Assembly (NCBI GenBank): GCA_035649275.1
Contig: DASRJW010000029.1
Location: 53,171 to 117,170, forward strand
Length of the DNA: 64,000 nucleotides
From: Candidatus Krumholzibacteriia bacterium
GTDB taxonomy: Bacteria; Krumholzibacteriota; Krumholzibacteriia; G020349025
Reading direction: 5' to 3'
In this document: piece after piece, positions 46,882 through 56,220 of the stretch
Layout of the letters: each line of letters starts with the position of its first letter
Position numbering within the stretch: position 1 is the first letter of the stretch
The notes under the pieces: generated by a model
Database searches by the model: none
The model's input: only the letters and a program-made list of their open reading frames with translations
What the model was told of the DNA's origin: nothing
Translations under genes and position numbers: made by a program

Positions 46882-47519
46882 GCGCGATCCGGAGCCAGAA
46901 GAAGAAAAAGAAGAAGACCGCAGCGCCGCGGCCGCGGCGCCGCTCTCCCCTCGTGGTCCTGGACAACTACGATTCCTTCACCTGGAACCTGGTCCAGTAC
47001 TTGGGCGCCTTGGGCGCCGAGATCGAAGTGCACCGCAACGACGCTCTCAGCGTCGGGCGGCTCCTCGAGCTTCGGCCCCGCGGTCTGGTGGTGTCGCCGG
47101 GACCGGGGCGGCCCGAGGACGCTGGGATCGCCGTCCAAGCCATCCGCCGCTTGCACGGTCAGGTACCGATCCTGGGCGTTTGCCTGGGGCATCAGGCCAT
47201 CGCCACCGCTTTCGGCGGCCGCGTCGTCCGCGCCGGGCAAGTGATGCACGGCAAGACCTCGCGCATCATCCACGATGGACGGGGCATCTTCCGCGGCCTG
47301 GAGAATCCTTTCGTGGCCACGCGCTACCACTCCCTGGTGGTGGAGCGGGAGAGCTTGCCGGCGGCGCTCGAGGTCACCTGCGCCACCTCCGATGCGGTGA
47401 TCATGGGGCTCAAGGTGCAAGGCGCCGAGACCTGGGGAGTGCAGTTCCACCCGGAGTCCATCCTCACGCGGCAGGGCAAGGACCTGCTGCGCAACTTCCT
47501 CGACCTCTGCGTGATCTGA
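46878..47519 (+). CDS. trpG: Anthranilate synthase component II (glutamine amidotransferase)
   Basis: The 213-residue protein has LVVLDNYDSFTWNLVQYL, VVSPGPGRPEDAG, the nucleophilic Cys in LGVCLGHQAI and the His/Glu pair in VQFHPESI, the complete triad. An unusual N-terminal extension (about residues 5-22) is rich in Lys and Arg (KKKKKK) before the fold begins. It supplies ammonia from glutamine to TrpE. ATG overlaps the trpE stop (ATGA). Confidence 0.94.
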   Translation: MSAIRSQKKKKKKTAAPRPRRRSPLVVLDNYDSFTWNLVQYLGALGAEIEVHRNDALSVGRLLELRPRGLVVSPGPGRPEDAGIAVQAIRRLHGQVPILGVCLGHQAIATAFGGRVVRAGQVMHGKTSRIIHDGRGIFRGLENPFVATRYHSLVVERESLPAALEVTCATSDAVIMGLKVQGAETWGVQFHPESILTRQGKDLLRNFLDLCVI

Positions 47520-47520
47520 A

Positions 47521-48537
47521 TTGCTCCAACCAGCGTTGCAGAAGCTCCTGGACGGCGAGAGCCTCGGTGAAGCCGAGGCGGAACAGGTCATGGGCTGCAT
47601 CATGGCTGGAAAGGCGGCGGAGGCACAGATCGGCGCGCTCCTCGTCTTGCTGCGCCAGCGCGGCGAGACCGCGGCGGAGATCGTCGGCTTCGCCCGGGCC
47701 ATGCGCGCCGCGGCGCTGCGCGTCGCGCCGCCGCCGGGTGTGGTACTCGACACCTGCGGCACCGGGGGTGACGGCGTCGGCACCTTCAACATTTCCACGC
47801 TGGCGGCGCTCGTCGCCGCCGCCGCCGGCCTCACGGTCGCCAAGCACGGCAATCGCTCCGCCTCGGGCCGTGTCGGCAGCGCCGATCTGCTCGAGGCCTT
47901 GGGCCTGCGGCTCGACCTGCCGCTGGCGGCGGTGGAGGATTGCCTCGGTCGCACGGGCTTCGCCTTTCTCTTCGCGCCGTCACACCATCCGGCGATGCGC
48001 CACGCTGCCGGACCGCGCCATGCTCTCGGCGTGCGCACCATCTTCAACCTCCTGGGTCCGCTGACCAATCCCGCCGGCGCCACGCACCAGCTCCTTGGTC
48101 TCTATGACGGCGCCCTGGCGCCGACGCTGGCGGAAGTGCTGCACCGGCTCGGCGGCGAGCGTGCCCTGGTGGTGCACGGCCACGACGGCATGGACGAGAT
48201 CTCCCCCACGGGGCCGACGGCGGTGCTGGAGCAACGGGGAACGACGCGGGCGCGGCACACCTGGCAACCCGAGGATTTCGGCTTGCCACGCCATCCGCTG
48301 GCGGCGCTGCAGGTGGGCACGCTCGCCGAGCACGTGGCGCGAGCGCGCGCCGTCCTGGAGGGCGAAGCAGGACCCTGCCTGGATGCGGTGGCGCTCAACG
48401 CCGGGGCCGCGCTCTATCTCGGCGGCGCGGTGCGCGACCCGGGAAGCGGGGTGCAGGCGGCGCGCCGACTGTTGCAGGAGGGCGCGGTGCGGCGGAAGCT
48501 GGAAGAAATCGTGCTCTTCGGCCGTACGGTGCCCTGA
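47521..48537 (+). CDS. trpD: Anthranilate phosphoribosyltransferase
   Basis: The 338-residue enzyme has the helical N-domain (LLDGESLGEAEAEQVMGCIM), DTCGTGGDG for PRPP binding, KHGNRSASGRVGSADLLEALG and RTIFNLLGPLTNPA. It attaches phosphoribose to anthranilate. A TTG start (47521) is one base past the trpG stop, so translation is coupled. Confidence 0.95.
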   Translation: MLQPALQKLLDGESLGEAEAEQVMGCIMAGKAAEAQIGALLVLLRQRGETAAEIVGFARAMRAAALRVAPPPGVVLDTCGTGGDGVGTFNISTLAALVAAAAGLTVAKHGNRSASGRVGSADLLEALGLRLDLPLAAVEDCLGRTGFAFLFAPSHHPAMRHAAGPRHALGVRTIFNLLGPLTNPAGATHQLLGLYDGALAPTLAEVLHRLGGERALVVHGHDGMDEISPTGPTAVLEQRGTTRARHTWQPEDFGLPRHPLAALQVGTLAEHVARARAVLEGEAGPCLDAVALNAGAALYLGGAVRDPGSGVQAARRLLQEGAVRRKLEEIVLFGRTVP

Positions 48538-48546
48538 GGAGCAGGC

Positions 48547-49350
48547 ATGCCTCTCGAGAGGATCGTCCTCCAAGTGCAGCGCCGCCTCGCCGAACGCCGA
48601 GAGAAGCGGCCGCTGGTGCAGGTGGAGCGCGCCGCGGCCCGAGCGGCACCGGCACGTGGTTTCGCCCGGGCGCTGCGCGCCGCCCCCGGCGGCATGGCCC
48701 TCATCGCCGAGCTCAAGAAAGCCTCGCCGTCCGCCGGGGTGCTGCGCCGCGACTTCGAGGTGGCGGCGCTGGCGGCGGCCCTCGCCGGTGCCGGTGCCGA
48801 TGCCCTCTCGGTCCTCACCGAAGTCGATCACTTCCAGGGAGCCTTGGCGTTTCTCGCCGTCGCCGGCGCTCCCGGATTGCCGCGGCTGCAGAAGGACTTC
48901 ATCGTCGACGAGTACCAGGTGTGGGAAGGGCGGGCCGCCGGCGCCGACGCGGTGCTCCTCATCGCCGCGCTCCTGGAGCCGCAGCGCAGTCGAGCCTTGG
49001 CGCAGCTGGCCCTCGACCTGGGAATGGACGTGCTCTTCGAGGCGCACACCGGGCCCGAGGTGGAGCGCGTGGCGGCGGCAGCGGCGCAGGCCCCAGAACG
49101 CATCCTGGTGGGGATCAACAACCGCGATCTCCACACCTTCACGGTCTCCTTGCAGCGGAGCTTGGAGAGTTTGCCGCAGCTGGCACCGGGTCTCTTCGCC
49201 GTGAGCGAGAGCGGCATCCAGACCGCCGCCCATGTCCAGCGCTTGCGCGTTGCGGGCGCCCGCGCCATCCTGGTGGGGGAGCTCCTGATGCGTGCCACCG
49301 ATCCAGCGGCGGCGGCGCGGGATCTCTTGCGGGAGGTGCGTCGGGGGTGA
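48547..49350 (+). CDS. trpC: Indole-3-glycerol phosphate synthase
   Basis: The 267-residue beta/alpha barrel has [15 protein letters not shown] (catalytic Lys), [51 protein letters not shown] and [10 protein letters not shown]. It closes the indole ring. ATG 48547 follows GAGGAG; its stop overlaps the trpF start (GTGA). Confidence 0.95.
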   Translation: MPLERIVLQVQRRLAERREKRPLVQVERAAARAAPARGFARALRAAPGGMALIAELKKASPSAGVLRRDFEVAALAAALAGAGADALSVLTEVDHFQGALAFLAVAGAPGLPRLQKDFIVDEYQVWEGRAAGADAVLLIAALLEPQRSRALAQLALDLGMDVLFEAHTGPEVERVAAAAAQAPERILVGINNRDLHTFTVSLQRSLESLPQLAPGLFAVSESGIQTAAHVQRLRVAGARAILVGELLMRATDPAAAARDLLREVRRG

Positions 49351-49982
49351 GCGAGCGAGTGCGCATCAAGATTTGCGGCCTCACCCGGCCTGCCGACGCC
49401 CTGGAAGCGGTGCGACTCGGCGCCGATTTCCTCGGCTTCGTCTTCGCCCCCGCGAGCCCGCGCTGCCTCGAGGTGGGAACGGCCGCCGCTTGGCTCCCCG
49501 GTCTCGACACCGGACTCGCCAAGCGCGTCGGTGTCTTCCAGGATCAGGCCGCATCCAGAGTGAACGAGGTGGTGCATCGCCTGCGGCTCGATCTGGTGCA
49601 GTTGCACGGCCACGAGCCGCGGGATTTTCCGCGCGCCCTGGATGTCCCCGCCATCGTCGTCCGCCGTGGCGGGGGCGGCAGCGCCGTGCCGCTACCGCCC
49701 AACGTCTTCGCTGCGCTCCTCGACGCCGAAGATGGGTCCGGGCGCAGCGGCGGTCTCGGCTTGCGCCTCGAAGACGCGGTGCTGCGGCGACTGCTGGCGA
49801 GCCTGCCCGCCTCGGCGCGCGTCTTTCTCTCCGGCGGTTTCACGGCAGAAAACGTCGGCGCCGTCGTCGCCATCCATCATCCCTTCTGCGTCGACGTGTC
49901 GAGCGGCGTGGAGCGCGCCCCAGGCCTCAAGGACCCGGTGCGGCTGCGGAACTTCTTCGCTGCCCTGGGCAGGCCGGTATGA
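49347..49982 (+). CDS. trpF: Phosphoribosylanthranilate isomerase
   Basis: The 211-residue barrel shows the catalytic Cys in [32 protein letters not shown] and the phosphate loop [13 protein letters not shown] with [15 protein letters not shown]. It isomerises PRA to CdRP between the TrpD and TrpC steps. It starts inside the trpC stop and ends inside the trpB start (ATGA). Confidence 0.94.
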   Translation: MSERVRIKICGLTRPADALEAVRLGADFLGFVFAPASPRCLEVGTAAAWLPGLDTGLAKRVGVFQDQAASRVNEVVHRLRLDLVQLHGHEPRDFPRALDVPAIVVRRGGGGSAVPLPPNVFAALLDAEDGSGRSGGLGLRLEDAVLRRLLASLPASARVFLSGGFTAENVGAVVAIHHPFCVDVSSGVERAPGLKDPVRLRNFFAALGRPV

Positions 49983-51181
49983 GCGAGGCACCGGCAGCGC
50001 TGCCCACTCCCGGCGGTTGGTTCGGTCCCTACGGGGGCCGCTTCGTGGCCGAGACCTTGGTGGGGCCGCTCGCGTCGCTGGAGCAAGCCTACGAGGAGGC
50101 CCGCGCCGATCCCGCCTTCGCCGCCGAGCTCGAGGCGCTGCGCCGCGATTTCATCGGCCGGCCGACGCCGCTCTACTTCGCCTCCCGGCTCTCGGAGCGC
50201 GTCGGCGCCCGCATCTATTTGAAGCGCGAGGATCTGGCCCACACCGGCGCCCACAAGATCAACAACACGGTCGGCCAGTGTCTGCTCGCCCGGCGCATGG
50301 GCAAACGCCGCGTCATCGCCGAGACCGGTGCCGGACAGCACGGTGTCGCCACCGCCACCGCGGCGGCGCTGCTGGGACTGGAGTGCGATGTCTACATGGG
50401 CCGGGTGGACATGGAGCGCCAGGCGCTCAACGTGCAGCGCATGCAGCTCCTCGGTGCCCGCGTCCTGCCGGTGGACGCCGGCAGCCGCACGCTCAAGGAC
50501 GCCATCAGCGCCGCCATGCGCGACTGGGTGGCGCACGTGGAGGAGACGCACTACGCCCTCGGCTCCGTGCTCGGCCCGCATCCCTATCCCATGCTCGTTC
50601 GCGACTTCCAGAGCATCATCGGTCGCGAAGCCCGGCGCCAGATCCTGGAGCACGAGGGAAAGCTGCCGGACTGGTTGGTGGCTTGCGTGGGCGGCGGCTC
50701 GAATGCCATGGGACTTTTCTTCGAGTTCCTCGCCGAGCCCTCGGTGCGTCTGGTGGGGATCGAAGCCGGCGGCATCGACCTCGAGCCCGGCCGCCATGCG
50801 GCGCGCTTCGCCGGCGGTAGCGTCGGCGTGCTGCAGGGAACGAAGAGCTACTTGCTGCAGGACGCGCGCGGCAACACTCTGGGCACCCACTCCCTCGCCG
50901 CCGGGCTGGACTACTGCAGCGTGGGGCCGGAGCACGCCTACTACCACGATCGAGGGCGCATCCGTTACGACTGGGTGAGTGACGCCGAAGCGCTGGCGGG
51001 CTTCGAGGCCCTGACGCGACTCGAGGGCATCGTCCCGGCCCTGGAGAGCTCCCATGCCCTCGGCTGGCTGCTGCTCGAGCGGCGCTGCATCGAGCCCCAC
51101 TCCCTCGTGGTGCTCAACCTCTCCGGGCGGGGGGATAAGGATCTCCACACCGTGCTTCAGGCCCGGGGTGGACCCTCTTAG
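49979..51181 (+). CDS. trpB: Tryptophan synthase beta chain
   Basis: The 400-residue PLP enzyme has the Schiff-base lysine in [25 protein letters not shown], the phosphate-binding GGGSNAMG and [11 protein letters not shown]. It condenses indole with serine. ATG 49979 overlaps the trpF stop. The alpha chain gene, normally next, is not here; the operon ends and a tRNA gene follows 56 bases later. Confidence 0.96.
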   Translation: MSEAPAALPTPGGWFGPYGGRFVAETLVGPLASLEQAYEEARADPAFAAELEALRRDFIGRPTPLYFASRLSERVGARIYLKREDLAHTGAHKINNTVGQCLLARRMGKRRVIAETGAGQHGVATATAAALLGLECDVYMGRVDMERQALNVQRMQLLGARVLPVDAGSRTLKDAISAAMRDWVAHVEETHYALGSVLGPHPYPMLVRDFQSIIGREARRQILEHEGKLPDWLVACVGGGSNAMGLFFEFLAEPSVRLVGIEAGGIDLEPGRHAARFAGGSVGVLQGTKSYLLQDARGNTLGTHSLAAGLDYCSVGPEHAYYHDRGRIRYDWVSDAEALAGFEALTRLEGIVPALESSHALGWLLLERRCIEPHSLVVLNLSGRGDKDLHTVLQARGGPS

Positions 51182-51236
51182 CTGAGGCCTTGTGGGGGTC
51201 GGCGCCGCGGTTGTACCTTCCACCTCGGAATCAGGT

Positions 51237-51313
51237 GCGCCCGTAGCTCAGCTGGATAGAGCACCAGCCTCCGGAGCTGGGTGTCGGAGGTTCGAATCCT
51301 CTCGGGCGTACCA
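51237..51313 (+). tRNA. tRNA-Arg (CCG), encoded CCA
   Basis: Cloverleaf: acceptor GCGCCCG/CGGGCGT (first pair G-U), D-stem GCTC/GAGC, anticodon stem CCAGC/GCTGG with loop CTCCGGA (anticodon CCG, codon CGG), T-stem GGAGG/CCTCT with TTCGAAT, and 3' CCA. CGG is expected to be a common codon in this GC-rich genome. A weak promoter candidate is TTGTGG (51190) and TACCTT (51214), 18 bases apart. Confidence 0.95.
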
Positions 51314-51319
51314 CTCTCG

Positions 51320-51345
51320 ACCGCCCGGCCTCGAGGCCGGGCGGT
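51320..51345 (+). terminator. Terminator after tRNA-Arg
   Basis: ACCGCCCGGCC and GGCCGGGCGGT (51320-51330 and 51335-51345) form a perfect 11-bp stem with a TCGA loop, followed by TT. It starts seven bases after the tRNA. Confidence 0.75.
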
Positions 51346-51367
51346 TTGTGCATCGGGAGCGTGCAGT

Positions 51368-51712
51368 GTGCGGTCAGCCCGCGGCGCCTTCGTGCAGGTG
51401 CTGGTGGCCGTGCCCTCGGCACGGCTCGCCGCGCGTCTGTCCCGCAGTCTCCTGCAGCAGCGGCTTTGCGCTTGTGCGCAGACCCTCGGTCCGGTGACGA
51501 GCCGCTACCGGTGGCGCGGCCGGCTGGAGCAAGCGCGGGAGTGGCTCCTCCTCCTCAAGACGCGTCGCGTGCTCCTGGCAGCCGTGGAGCGCGAGATCCG
51601 CCGCCAGCATCCCTACGAGGTGCCGGAGATCCTCGCCCTGCCGGTGCAAAGCGGCAGCGCCCCGTATCTGGAATGGCTGCAACGCGAGTGCGCTAGCGAT
51701 ACAGGGACTTGA
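51368..51712 (+). CDS. cutA: CutA1-like divalent-cation tolerance protein
   Basis: The 114-residue protein contains VQVLVAVPSARLAARLSRSLLQQRLCACAQ, SRYRWRGRLEQAREWLLLLKT and the HPYEVPEILALPV signature of CutA1, a trimeric ferredoxin-like protein tied loosely to copper and other metal tolerance. GTG 51368 follows GGGAG at eight bases. It converges with and overlaps the beta-helix gene by 20 bases. Confidence 0.9.
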   Translation: MRSARGAFVQVLVAVPSARLAARLSRSLLQQRLCACAQTLGPVTSRYRWRGRLEQAREWLLLLKTRRVLLAAVEREIRRQHPYEVPEILALPVQSGSAPYLEWLQRECASDTGT

Positions 51713-53237
51713 CGGTGCTCCAGGTAGCAGCTTGCACGGCCGAGCCCTCGCAGCCCACCGGGGCGGCGCCGAGTCTGCCGCAACCCGCCACGCCCGTGAG
51801 CGGCGAGGTGGAGGCGAGACGCACGTCGTAGACCTGGTGCGCCGGATCGAAGGCGCAGAACTGCGGATCCACCGCCAGGTTGCCGCCCAGATCGCGGCCG
51901 CAGACGGAGGTGTCGGAGTTGCCGAACACGTCGCTGCAGCGCCGCTCGAGATCGCCGGCGCAGACGAGCGTGGGGCTGCCGCTGTTGAAAGCCACGATGC
52001 TCTGCTCCAGCACGCCGGAAGCCTCGAGCAGATAGAGGGCGCCGGCCCCCGAGGCGGTGTTGGCCACCAGGGTGGAACGGGTGATGCGCACCGAGCCGCC
52101 CGGATCGATGGCGATGGCGCCGCCGCCCTGGGCGCTGTTTCCCGCCACCAGCACCGAATCGAGCGAGACATGGGAGGCGCTGGCGTAGATGCCGCCGCCC
52201 TTGAGCGGGGAGCGGTTGTCCTGCACCGTGCAGCCGACCAGCTCGACGTGGGAGTTGCGGATGGCGGCGACACCGCCACCGCTGTCGACTCCCTCGTTCG
52301 CGGCGATTTGGCAGCGCACGGCGCGCACCTGGCTGCGGTCGGTGAACAGGCCACCCACGGGGAAGGCAAGGCCCGTACTGCTGTTGCCCCGCAGCACGAC
52401 CCGCTCCAGCAGCAGGGAAGTGACGCGCACCGCACCCAGCCCCGAAGGTCCGACGTCGGTGCTGTTGTCGCTGCTCTCGCAGTCGCGCAGCTCGAAGGGG
52501 CCCTCCTCGAGCCAGATGCCGGCGATGCCGCCGTCGATGTCGTTGTGGTGCACGCGCACGCGATCCAGCCGGCCGGAAGCGCCGGAAAGAAGGAAGCTGG
52601 CGGGGGCGAAGAGCTCCGGACCCCAGCGCCAGCCGACACCGCATCCCGTCACCTCCACGTCCTCGAACTGGACGTAGTCCTGGGCGCGGATCCCGACCCA
52701 GTTGTTCACGAAGCGGCAGCGCACCAGCTCGGTGGAGCGAAAGCTCCACAGACCGGCGCCGTTGCCGACGAACTCGCAGTCCACGATCCGCGTCGAGCCG
52801 GGGTTGGGGGCGAAGACCAGGACGCCGTACAGATTGTTCTCGAAGAGACAGCGCCGCATTTCGACGCTGCCGCCCCAGACCCAGTAGCCGGCGCCATTGG
52901 GGACGGGGACGCCGTTCCGCAGCACCAGGTCCTCGATGAGGACATGGCTGCGCACGCTGCGCAGCGCGCTGCCCGTGTTGCCATCCTGGCCGGCGCGAAC
53001 CGAGGCGTCGAGGATGGCGCGTCCGCCGCCGCGGGTGCGGATGCAGAGGTCCTTGTCGACGATGAGCGGATTCTCCTCGTACACCTGCGGCGCCAGCTCC
53101 AAGGTATCGCCGCTCGCGGCCGAGTCGATGGCCGCCTGCACGGTGGGGAATTCGTGGGTGGGGACGTACAAGGTTCCCGCCGTGGCCAGAGGGGTCCAGG
53201 CGGTGCAGAGAAGGAAGAGGGCGATCCGGCAGCGCAT
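51693..53237 (-). CDS. Second secreted right-handed parallel beta-helix repeat protein
   Basis: The 514-residue protein has a signal peptide (MRCRIALFLLCTAWTPLATAG) and opens with LYVPTHEFPTVQAAIDSAASGDTLEL, nearly the same frame as the first beta-helix protein, then many N-x-x-G-I/V-x repeats (CLFENNLYGV, CEFVGNGAGL, CRFVNNWVGI). The C-terminus WSTVKSLYR mirrors WSEVKALFR of the protein at 3726-4808. Its role is unknown; a surface or secreted carbohydrate-active or structural role is plausible. ATG 53237 is preferred over an upstream extension without signal-peptide character. Confidence 0.8.
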   Translation of the reverse strand: MRCRIALFLLCTAWTPLATAGTLYVPTHEFPTVQAAIDSAASGDTLELAPQVYEENPLIVDKDLCIRTRGGGRAILDASVRAGQDGNTGSALRSVRSHVLIEDLVLRNGVPVPNGAGYWVWGGSVEMRRCLFENNLYGVLVFAPNPGSTRIVDCEFVGNGAGLWSFRSTELVRCRFVNNWVGIRAQDYVQFEDVEVTGCGVGWRWGPELFAPASFLLSGASGRLDRVRVHHNDIDGGIAGIWLEEGPFELRDCESSDNSTDVGPSGLGAVRVTSLLLERVVLRGNSSTGLAFPVGGLFTDRSQVRAVRCQIAANEGVDSGGGVAAIRNSHVELVGCTVQDNRSPLKGGGIYASASHVSLDSVLVAGNSAQGGGAIAIDPGGSVRITRSTLVANTASGAGALYLLEASGVLEQSIVAFNSGSPTLVCAGDLERRCSDVFGNSDTSVCGRDLGGNLAVDPQFCAFDPAHQVYDVRLASTSPLTGVAGCGRLGAAPVGCEGSAVQAATWSTVKSLYR

Positions 53238-53271
53238 GGCAACCCCCGCGGCCGGGACAAGCTGATCGATG

Positions 53272-54117
53272 CTACGGCAGTGGGGGATGCAGGGCAACCT
53301 GAGATCGCTGCAAGCGCGGATCGCGCAAATAAGTGGCGGTGAGACGTCGGCGCCGTGGCTGGAAAGGTGTCAGGACGCGCCCGAGGAGGCTCGTGCCCAG
53401 GAGCTGGTAGCGCCGCAAGCGGGGCAGGGAAGCGAGAGGCGCTTCCAGGACCCCCATCCGCAGCAAACGCAGCTCTGCCACCGCGCGCACGTGGCGGGCG
53501 AAAGCCGGCAGCTGCCGCCACACGGGATGCTGGCTCTGTTCGTGCCGCCCGGCGGCGGCGGCGAGACGCTGGAGCGCGGCGAGGCTGAGCAGCGACAGCC
53601 CGAGAAGATGCCGGCGGGTGCGCGGGTCGCGCGCCGCTTCCAGGGTGCGCGCCTCGCCGAAGGCGACGTGGCTTTCCTCCTGGCGTGCGGCCCGCTCCAG
53701 CAAACGGCGGATCCTGGGCTCCGGCACGGTGTCGATGAGCGCATAGAAGACGGCCAGCACCGCGCCCTCGCCGAGAGCCATCTCGAGACAGACATGTTCC
53801 TCCCAGCGGCTCCCCATGAGATCCGTAGCAAGGAAGCGGACCCAGCGATGCGCCGGCTGCGGCGGCGTTTCCAGCAGCGCCAGGATGCGGCACATGAGAT
53901 CCACGTGGGCCAGCTCCTGGGCGCACTGCACCGCCAGGAAGCGGGCGCTGTCCAGGTCCGGCGCGTGGTGGATCCAGTGCCCGACCTGAATGCCGGTGAT
54001 CTCGCCGTAGAGGAACTGGCTGAAGACCCAGCCCAGGGTCTCCCGGTCCTCGGGCAAGGTGAAGAGAGCGCCGCCGAAGTCGTAGCGGATCTCGTCGCGT
54101 TGGAGGAGCATGCCCAC
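53272..54117 (-). CDS. Ferritin-like diiron protein, unknown substrate
   Basis: The 281-residue helical protein has the carboxylate/histidine spacing of diiron ferritin-like enzymes: E39 (FLYGEITG), E68-x-x-H71 (QELAHVD), a middle Glu in LEMALGEGAV (E112 or E117), and E147-x-x-H150 (QEESHVAFGE). Such proteins include MiaE-type hydroxylases, RNR R2-like oxidases and rubrerythrins; none can be chosen. A C-terminal arm (about 200-281) is rich in Arg and Leu. The GTG start immediately follows the stop of the GreA-domain gene, so the two are co-translated. Confidence 0.7.
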   Translation of the reverse strand: MGMLLQRDEIRYDFGGALFTLPEDRETLGWVFSQFLYGEITGIQVGHWIHHAPDLDSARFLAVQCAQELAHVDLMCRILALLETPPQPAHRWVRFLATDLMGSRWEEHVCLEMALGEGAVLAVFYALIDTVPEPRIRRLLERAARQEESHVAFGEARTLEAARDPRTRRHLLGLSLLSLAALQRLAAAAGRHEQSQHPVWRQLPAFARHVRAVAELRLLRMGVLEAPLASLPRLRRYQLLGTSLLGRVLTPFQPRRRRLTATYLRDPRLQRSQVALHPPLP

Positions 54118-56184
54118 TTAGCGCCACACCTCGATGTGCTCGACGACGAAGTCCTGGTCGCCGAAGCGGACCGCCTCGCCAGGGCGCTTGCCGAGCAGCG
54201 CCGCGACCGCGGGCGCCAGATAGGAGACGATCCCATGAGCGGGATCGGAATCCCAAGGCCCGAGGATGGTGAGCACCACCGGGCTGCCGTTGCGCCTCGA
54301 GGGCGCGAGCTTCACCCGCGTGCCCACCCGGATGGCGCTCGGATCGATGCCCGCCGGTTCCAGGGCCCGGGCGCGACGCAACTCTTCGTGCAACATCCGG
54401 GCCCGCGCCGACAGCATCTCCTGGCGCTCCCGCGCCGCTTTGTACTCGAAGTTTTCCCGCAGATCGCCGTGCGCCGCGGCCTTGCGGATCTCCTCGGTGT
54501 TGTGCGGGAGGTCGACGCGGACGAGCTGGTCGAAGGCGGCGCGTTGGCGGTCCAGCGCCTCACTGGTGTTGTACAGCGCTTCCTCCGCCGCTTCGCGCAG
54601 CTCCGGGAAGCGCGACCACGCCTGGCTGCGGAGCTCTTGTTTGCGGTGCTCTTCCAGCCCCACGTCCCGTTCCAGGAGCGCCAGCAGCTGCGCCGACTGC
54701 TCCGCGTCCAGGCCGGCGAGGGCGAGGTCGGCGACGCCACCGGGGTCGAAGCACTCCTTGAGCGCCGGGCGCTGACCTTTGAACGCCGCGTCGGTACAAG
54801 CCTCCAGGAGCCGGCGGAGCAGACGCCAGTCCGCCCGCGGCGACAGTTCGGGGCGTTGGGGCAGCTCGCGACACAACCAGAGGAAGAAGCGCGGCGAGCG
54901 TGCCGGTCGCGCCAGCGTCTCGCTCACCAACCGCTCCAGCGCTGCCGGGTCCGGGGCACCTCGCCTCGCCTCGTAGAGCCAGGCGAGGGTGCGCCCGTCC
55001 ATTTCGTTGCCCAGGCAGTCGAGGTACAGCTGCGGCCAGTCCGGACGCAGGTCGCGCAGGCGTTCCAGCGCCCGCTCGCGGCAACGGCGTTCGCGCACGC
55101 CGCTCACCACCGCCGCGGCGTCGTCACGCCGCAACAGCGCGGCAATCCTCGCCGGGGTGTCCGACGCTTCGCCTCCGTCACCGAGATCTTCGAGCACCAG
55201 GAGGGTCTCGAGAGCGAGCGGCGGTTCGAGCGCGCCCTCCAGGCTGCGCCGCAGTCCTTGGGCGAGCAAGCGCCTCAAGCTCTCGGAGCGCCCCGCCTGC
55301 GTCCTTGCCATCTCCAGCCGTTCGAGCGGCGCGGCGGCGGCGAAGGCGGCGGCGAGATCTTCGTCCGCCGCGGCCGCGCTCTGGCTCCAGCTGCACAGCG
55401 GCCGCGTCCCCGCGCTCACCGTCAGCCGGCGATCGGCGCGCGCACGCTTCCACCAGGTGTTCCAGCTTTCCTGCGGCACCACGTCGCGCAAGTGCTCGCG
55501 CAGCGTCGCGAGCGGCACCGGGCTGCCGAAGCTGGCGAAGAAACCTTGCAGGAGCTCGCCCGGCGCGGTGGCTGCTTGCTCTTGCAGTGCCGGCAGGCCC
55601 TGGAGCTTCTGCACCAGGAAATGCTCTTCACCCAGCCCTTGCAGGAGGTGCTCCGCCTCGGCGCGGCGGAAGGAAAGGAGGTTGCCGGCGAAATCGACGC
55701 GCAGCGTTCCGAGCGCCAGGTTGAGTTCACGGACGCGGCCACAGCCGCGGGTCGGCAGGAATACTGGTCGGCCCACGTCGTAAGCGAGCCAAGCCAGGAC
55801 CTGCTGCAGGGCGCCGAGCGGTTCGGCGCCATCCTGGAGGCGGAAGTGCTGCAGCAAGAGTTCGAGGTTGGGGGAGCCGCGGTGCCGGCGGCGCAAGGCG
55901 TCCAGAACCGCGGCCCGGAGCGCAGGGCTCTCGGGCCACAGGCGCAGGAGCTCCTGCAGCGCCTCCATCTCCGCGGCGCCCGCCTCCTGGGGCAGGGCCT
56001 CCAGGAAGAGCTGCAGCAGGAGTTCGGCGCGCTCCTGCTGCTGGCGCTCCAGCATGGCGCGGAGTACGGGGAAGAAGAAATCGCGATCCCCGGGCGCCGT
56101 CTCGAGCCGCGACAGCCAGCGGTCTTCGACGGCGTCGAAGCGCTCCTCGTCGAGGAGCGCGCGGATCTCCGGATCGAGCTTCAT
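54118..56184 (-). CDS. Large protein with C-terminal GreA-type transcript-cleavage domain
   Basis: The first 520 residues are a helical, weakly conserved region (rich in LEALL/ALRR repeats; WLAYDVGRPVFLPTRGCGRV near 165). The C-terminal 150 residues match GreA: a coiled-coil with the acidic tip GDLRENFEYKAARERQEML, whose Asp and Glu position Mg ions in the RNA polymerase secondary channel, then the globular domain VRVGTRVKLAPSRRNG... LTILGPWDSDP... GIVSYLAPAVAALLGKRPGEAV. Standard GreA is near 158 residues; very long versions with an unrelated N-terminal region occur in Chlamydia. It may rescue stalled polymerase. It lies 36 bases from the divergent glycosyltransferase gene. Confidence 0.75.
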   Translation of the reverse strand: MKLDPEIRALLDEERFDAVEDRWLSRLETAPGDRDFFFPVLRAMLERQQQERAELLLQLFLEALPQEAGAAEMEALQELLRLWPESPALRAAVLDALRRRHRGSPNLELLLQHFRLQDGAEPLGALQQVLAWLAYDVGRPVFLPTRGCGRVRELNLALGTLRVDFAGNLLSFRRAEAEHLLQGLGEEHFLVQKLQGLPALQEQAATAPGELLQGFFASFGSPVPLATLREHLRDVVPQESWNTWWKRARADRRLTVSAGTRPLCSWSQSAAAADEDLAAAFAAAAPLERLEMARTQAGRSESLRRLLAQGLRRSLEGALEPPLALETLLVLEDLGDGGEASDTPARIAALLRRDDAAAVVSGVRERRCRERALERLRDLRPDWPQLYLDCLGNEMDGRTLAWLYEARRGAPDPAALERLVSETLARPARSPRFFLWLCRELPQRPELSPRADWRLLRRLLEACTDAAFKGQRPALKECFDPGGVADLALAGLDAEQSAQLLALLERDVGLEEHRKQELRSQAWSRFPELREAAEEALYNTSEALDRQRAAFDQLVRVDLPHNTEEIRKAAAHGDLRENFEYKAARERQEMLSARARMLHEELRRARALEPAGIDPSAIRVGTRVKLAPSRRNGSPVVLTILGPWDSDPAHGIVSYLAPAVAALLGKRPGEAVRFGDQDFVVEHIEVWR

Positions 56185-56220
56185 TGCGGCTCAGTGTAGT
56201 ATGCAGCGCGGGCGCGAGCA

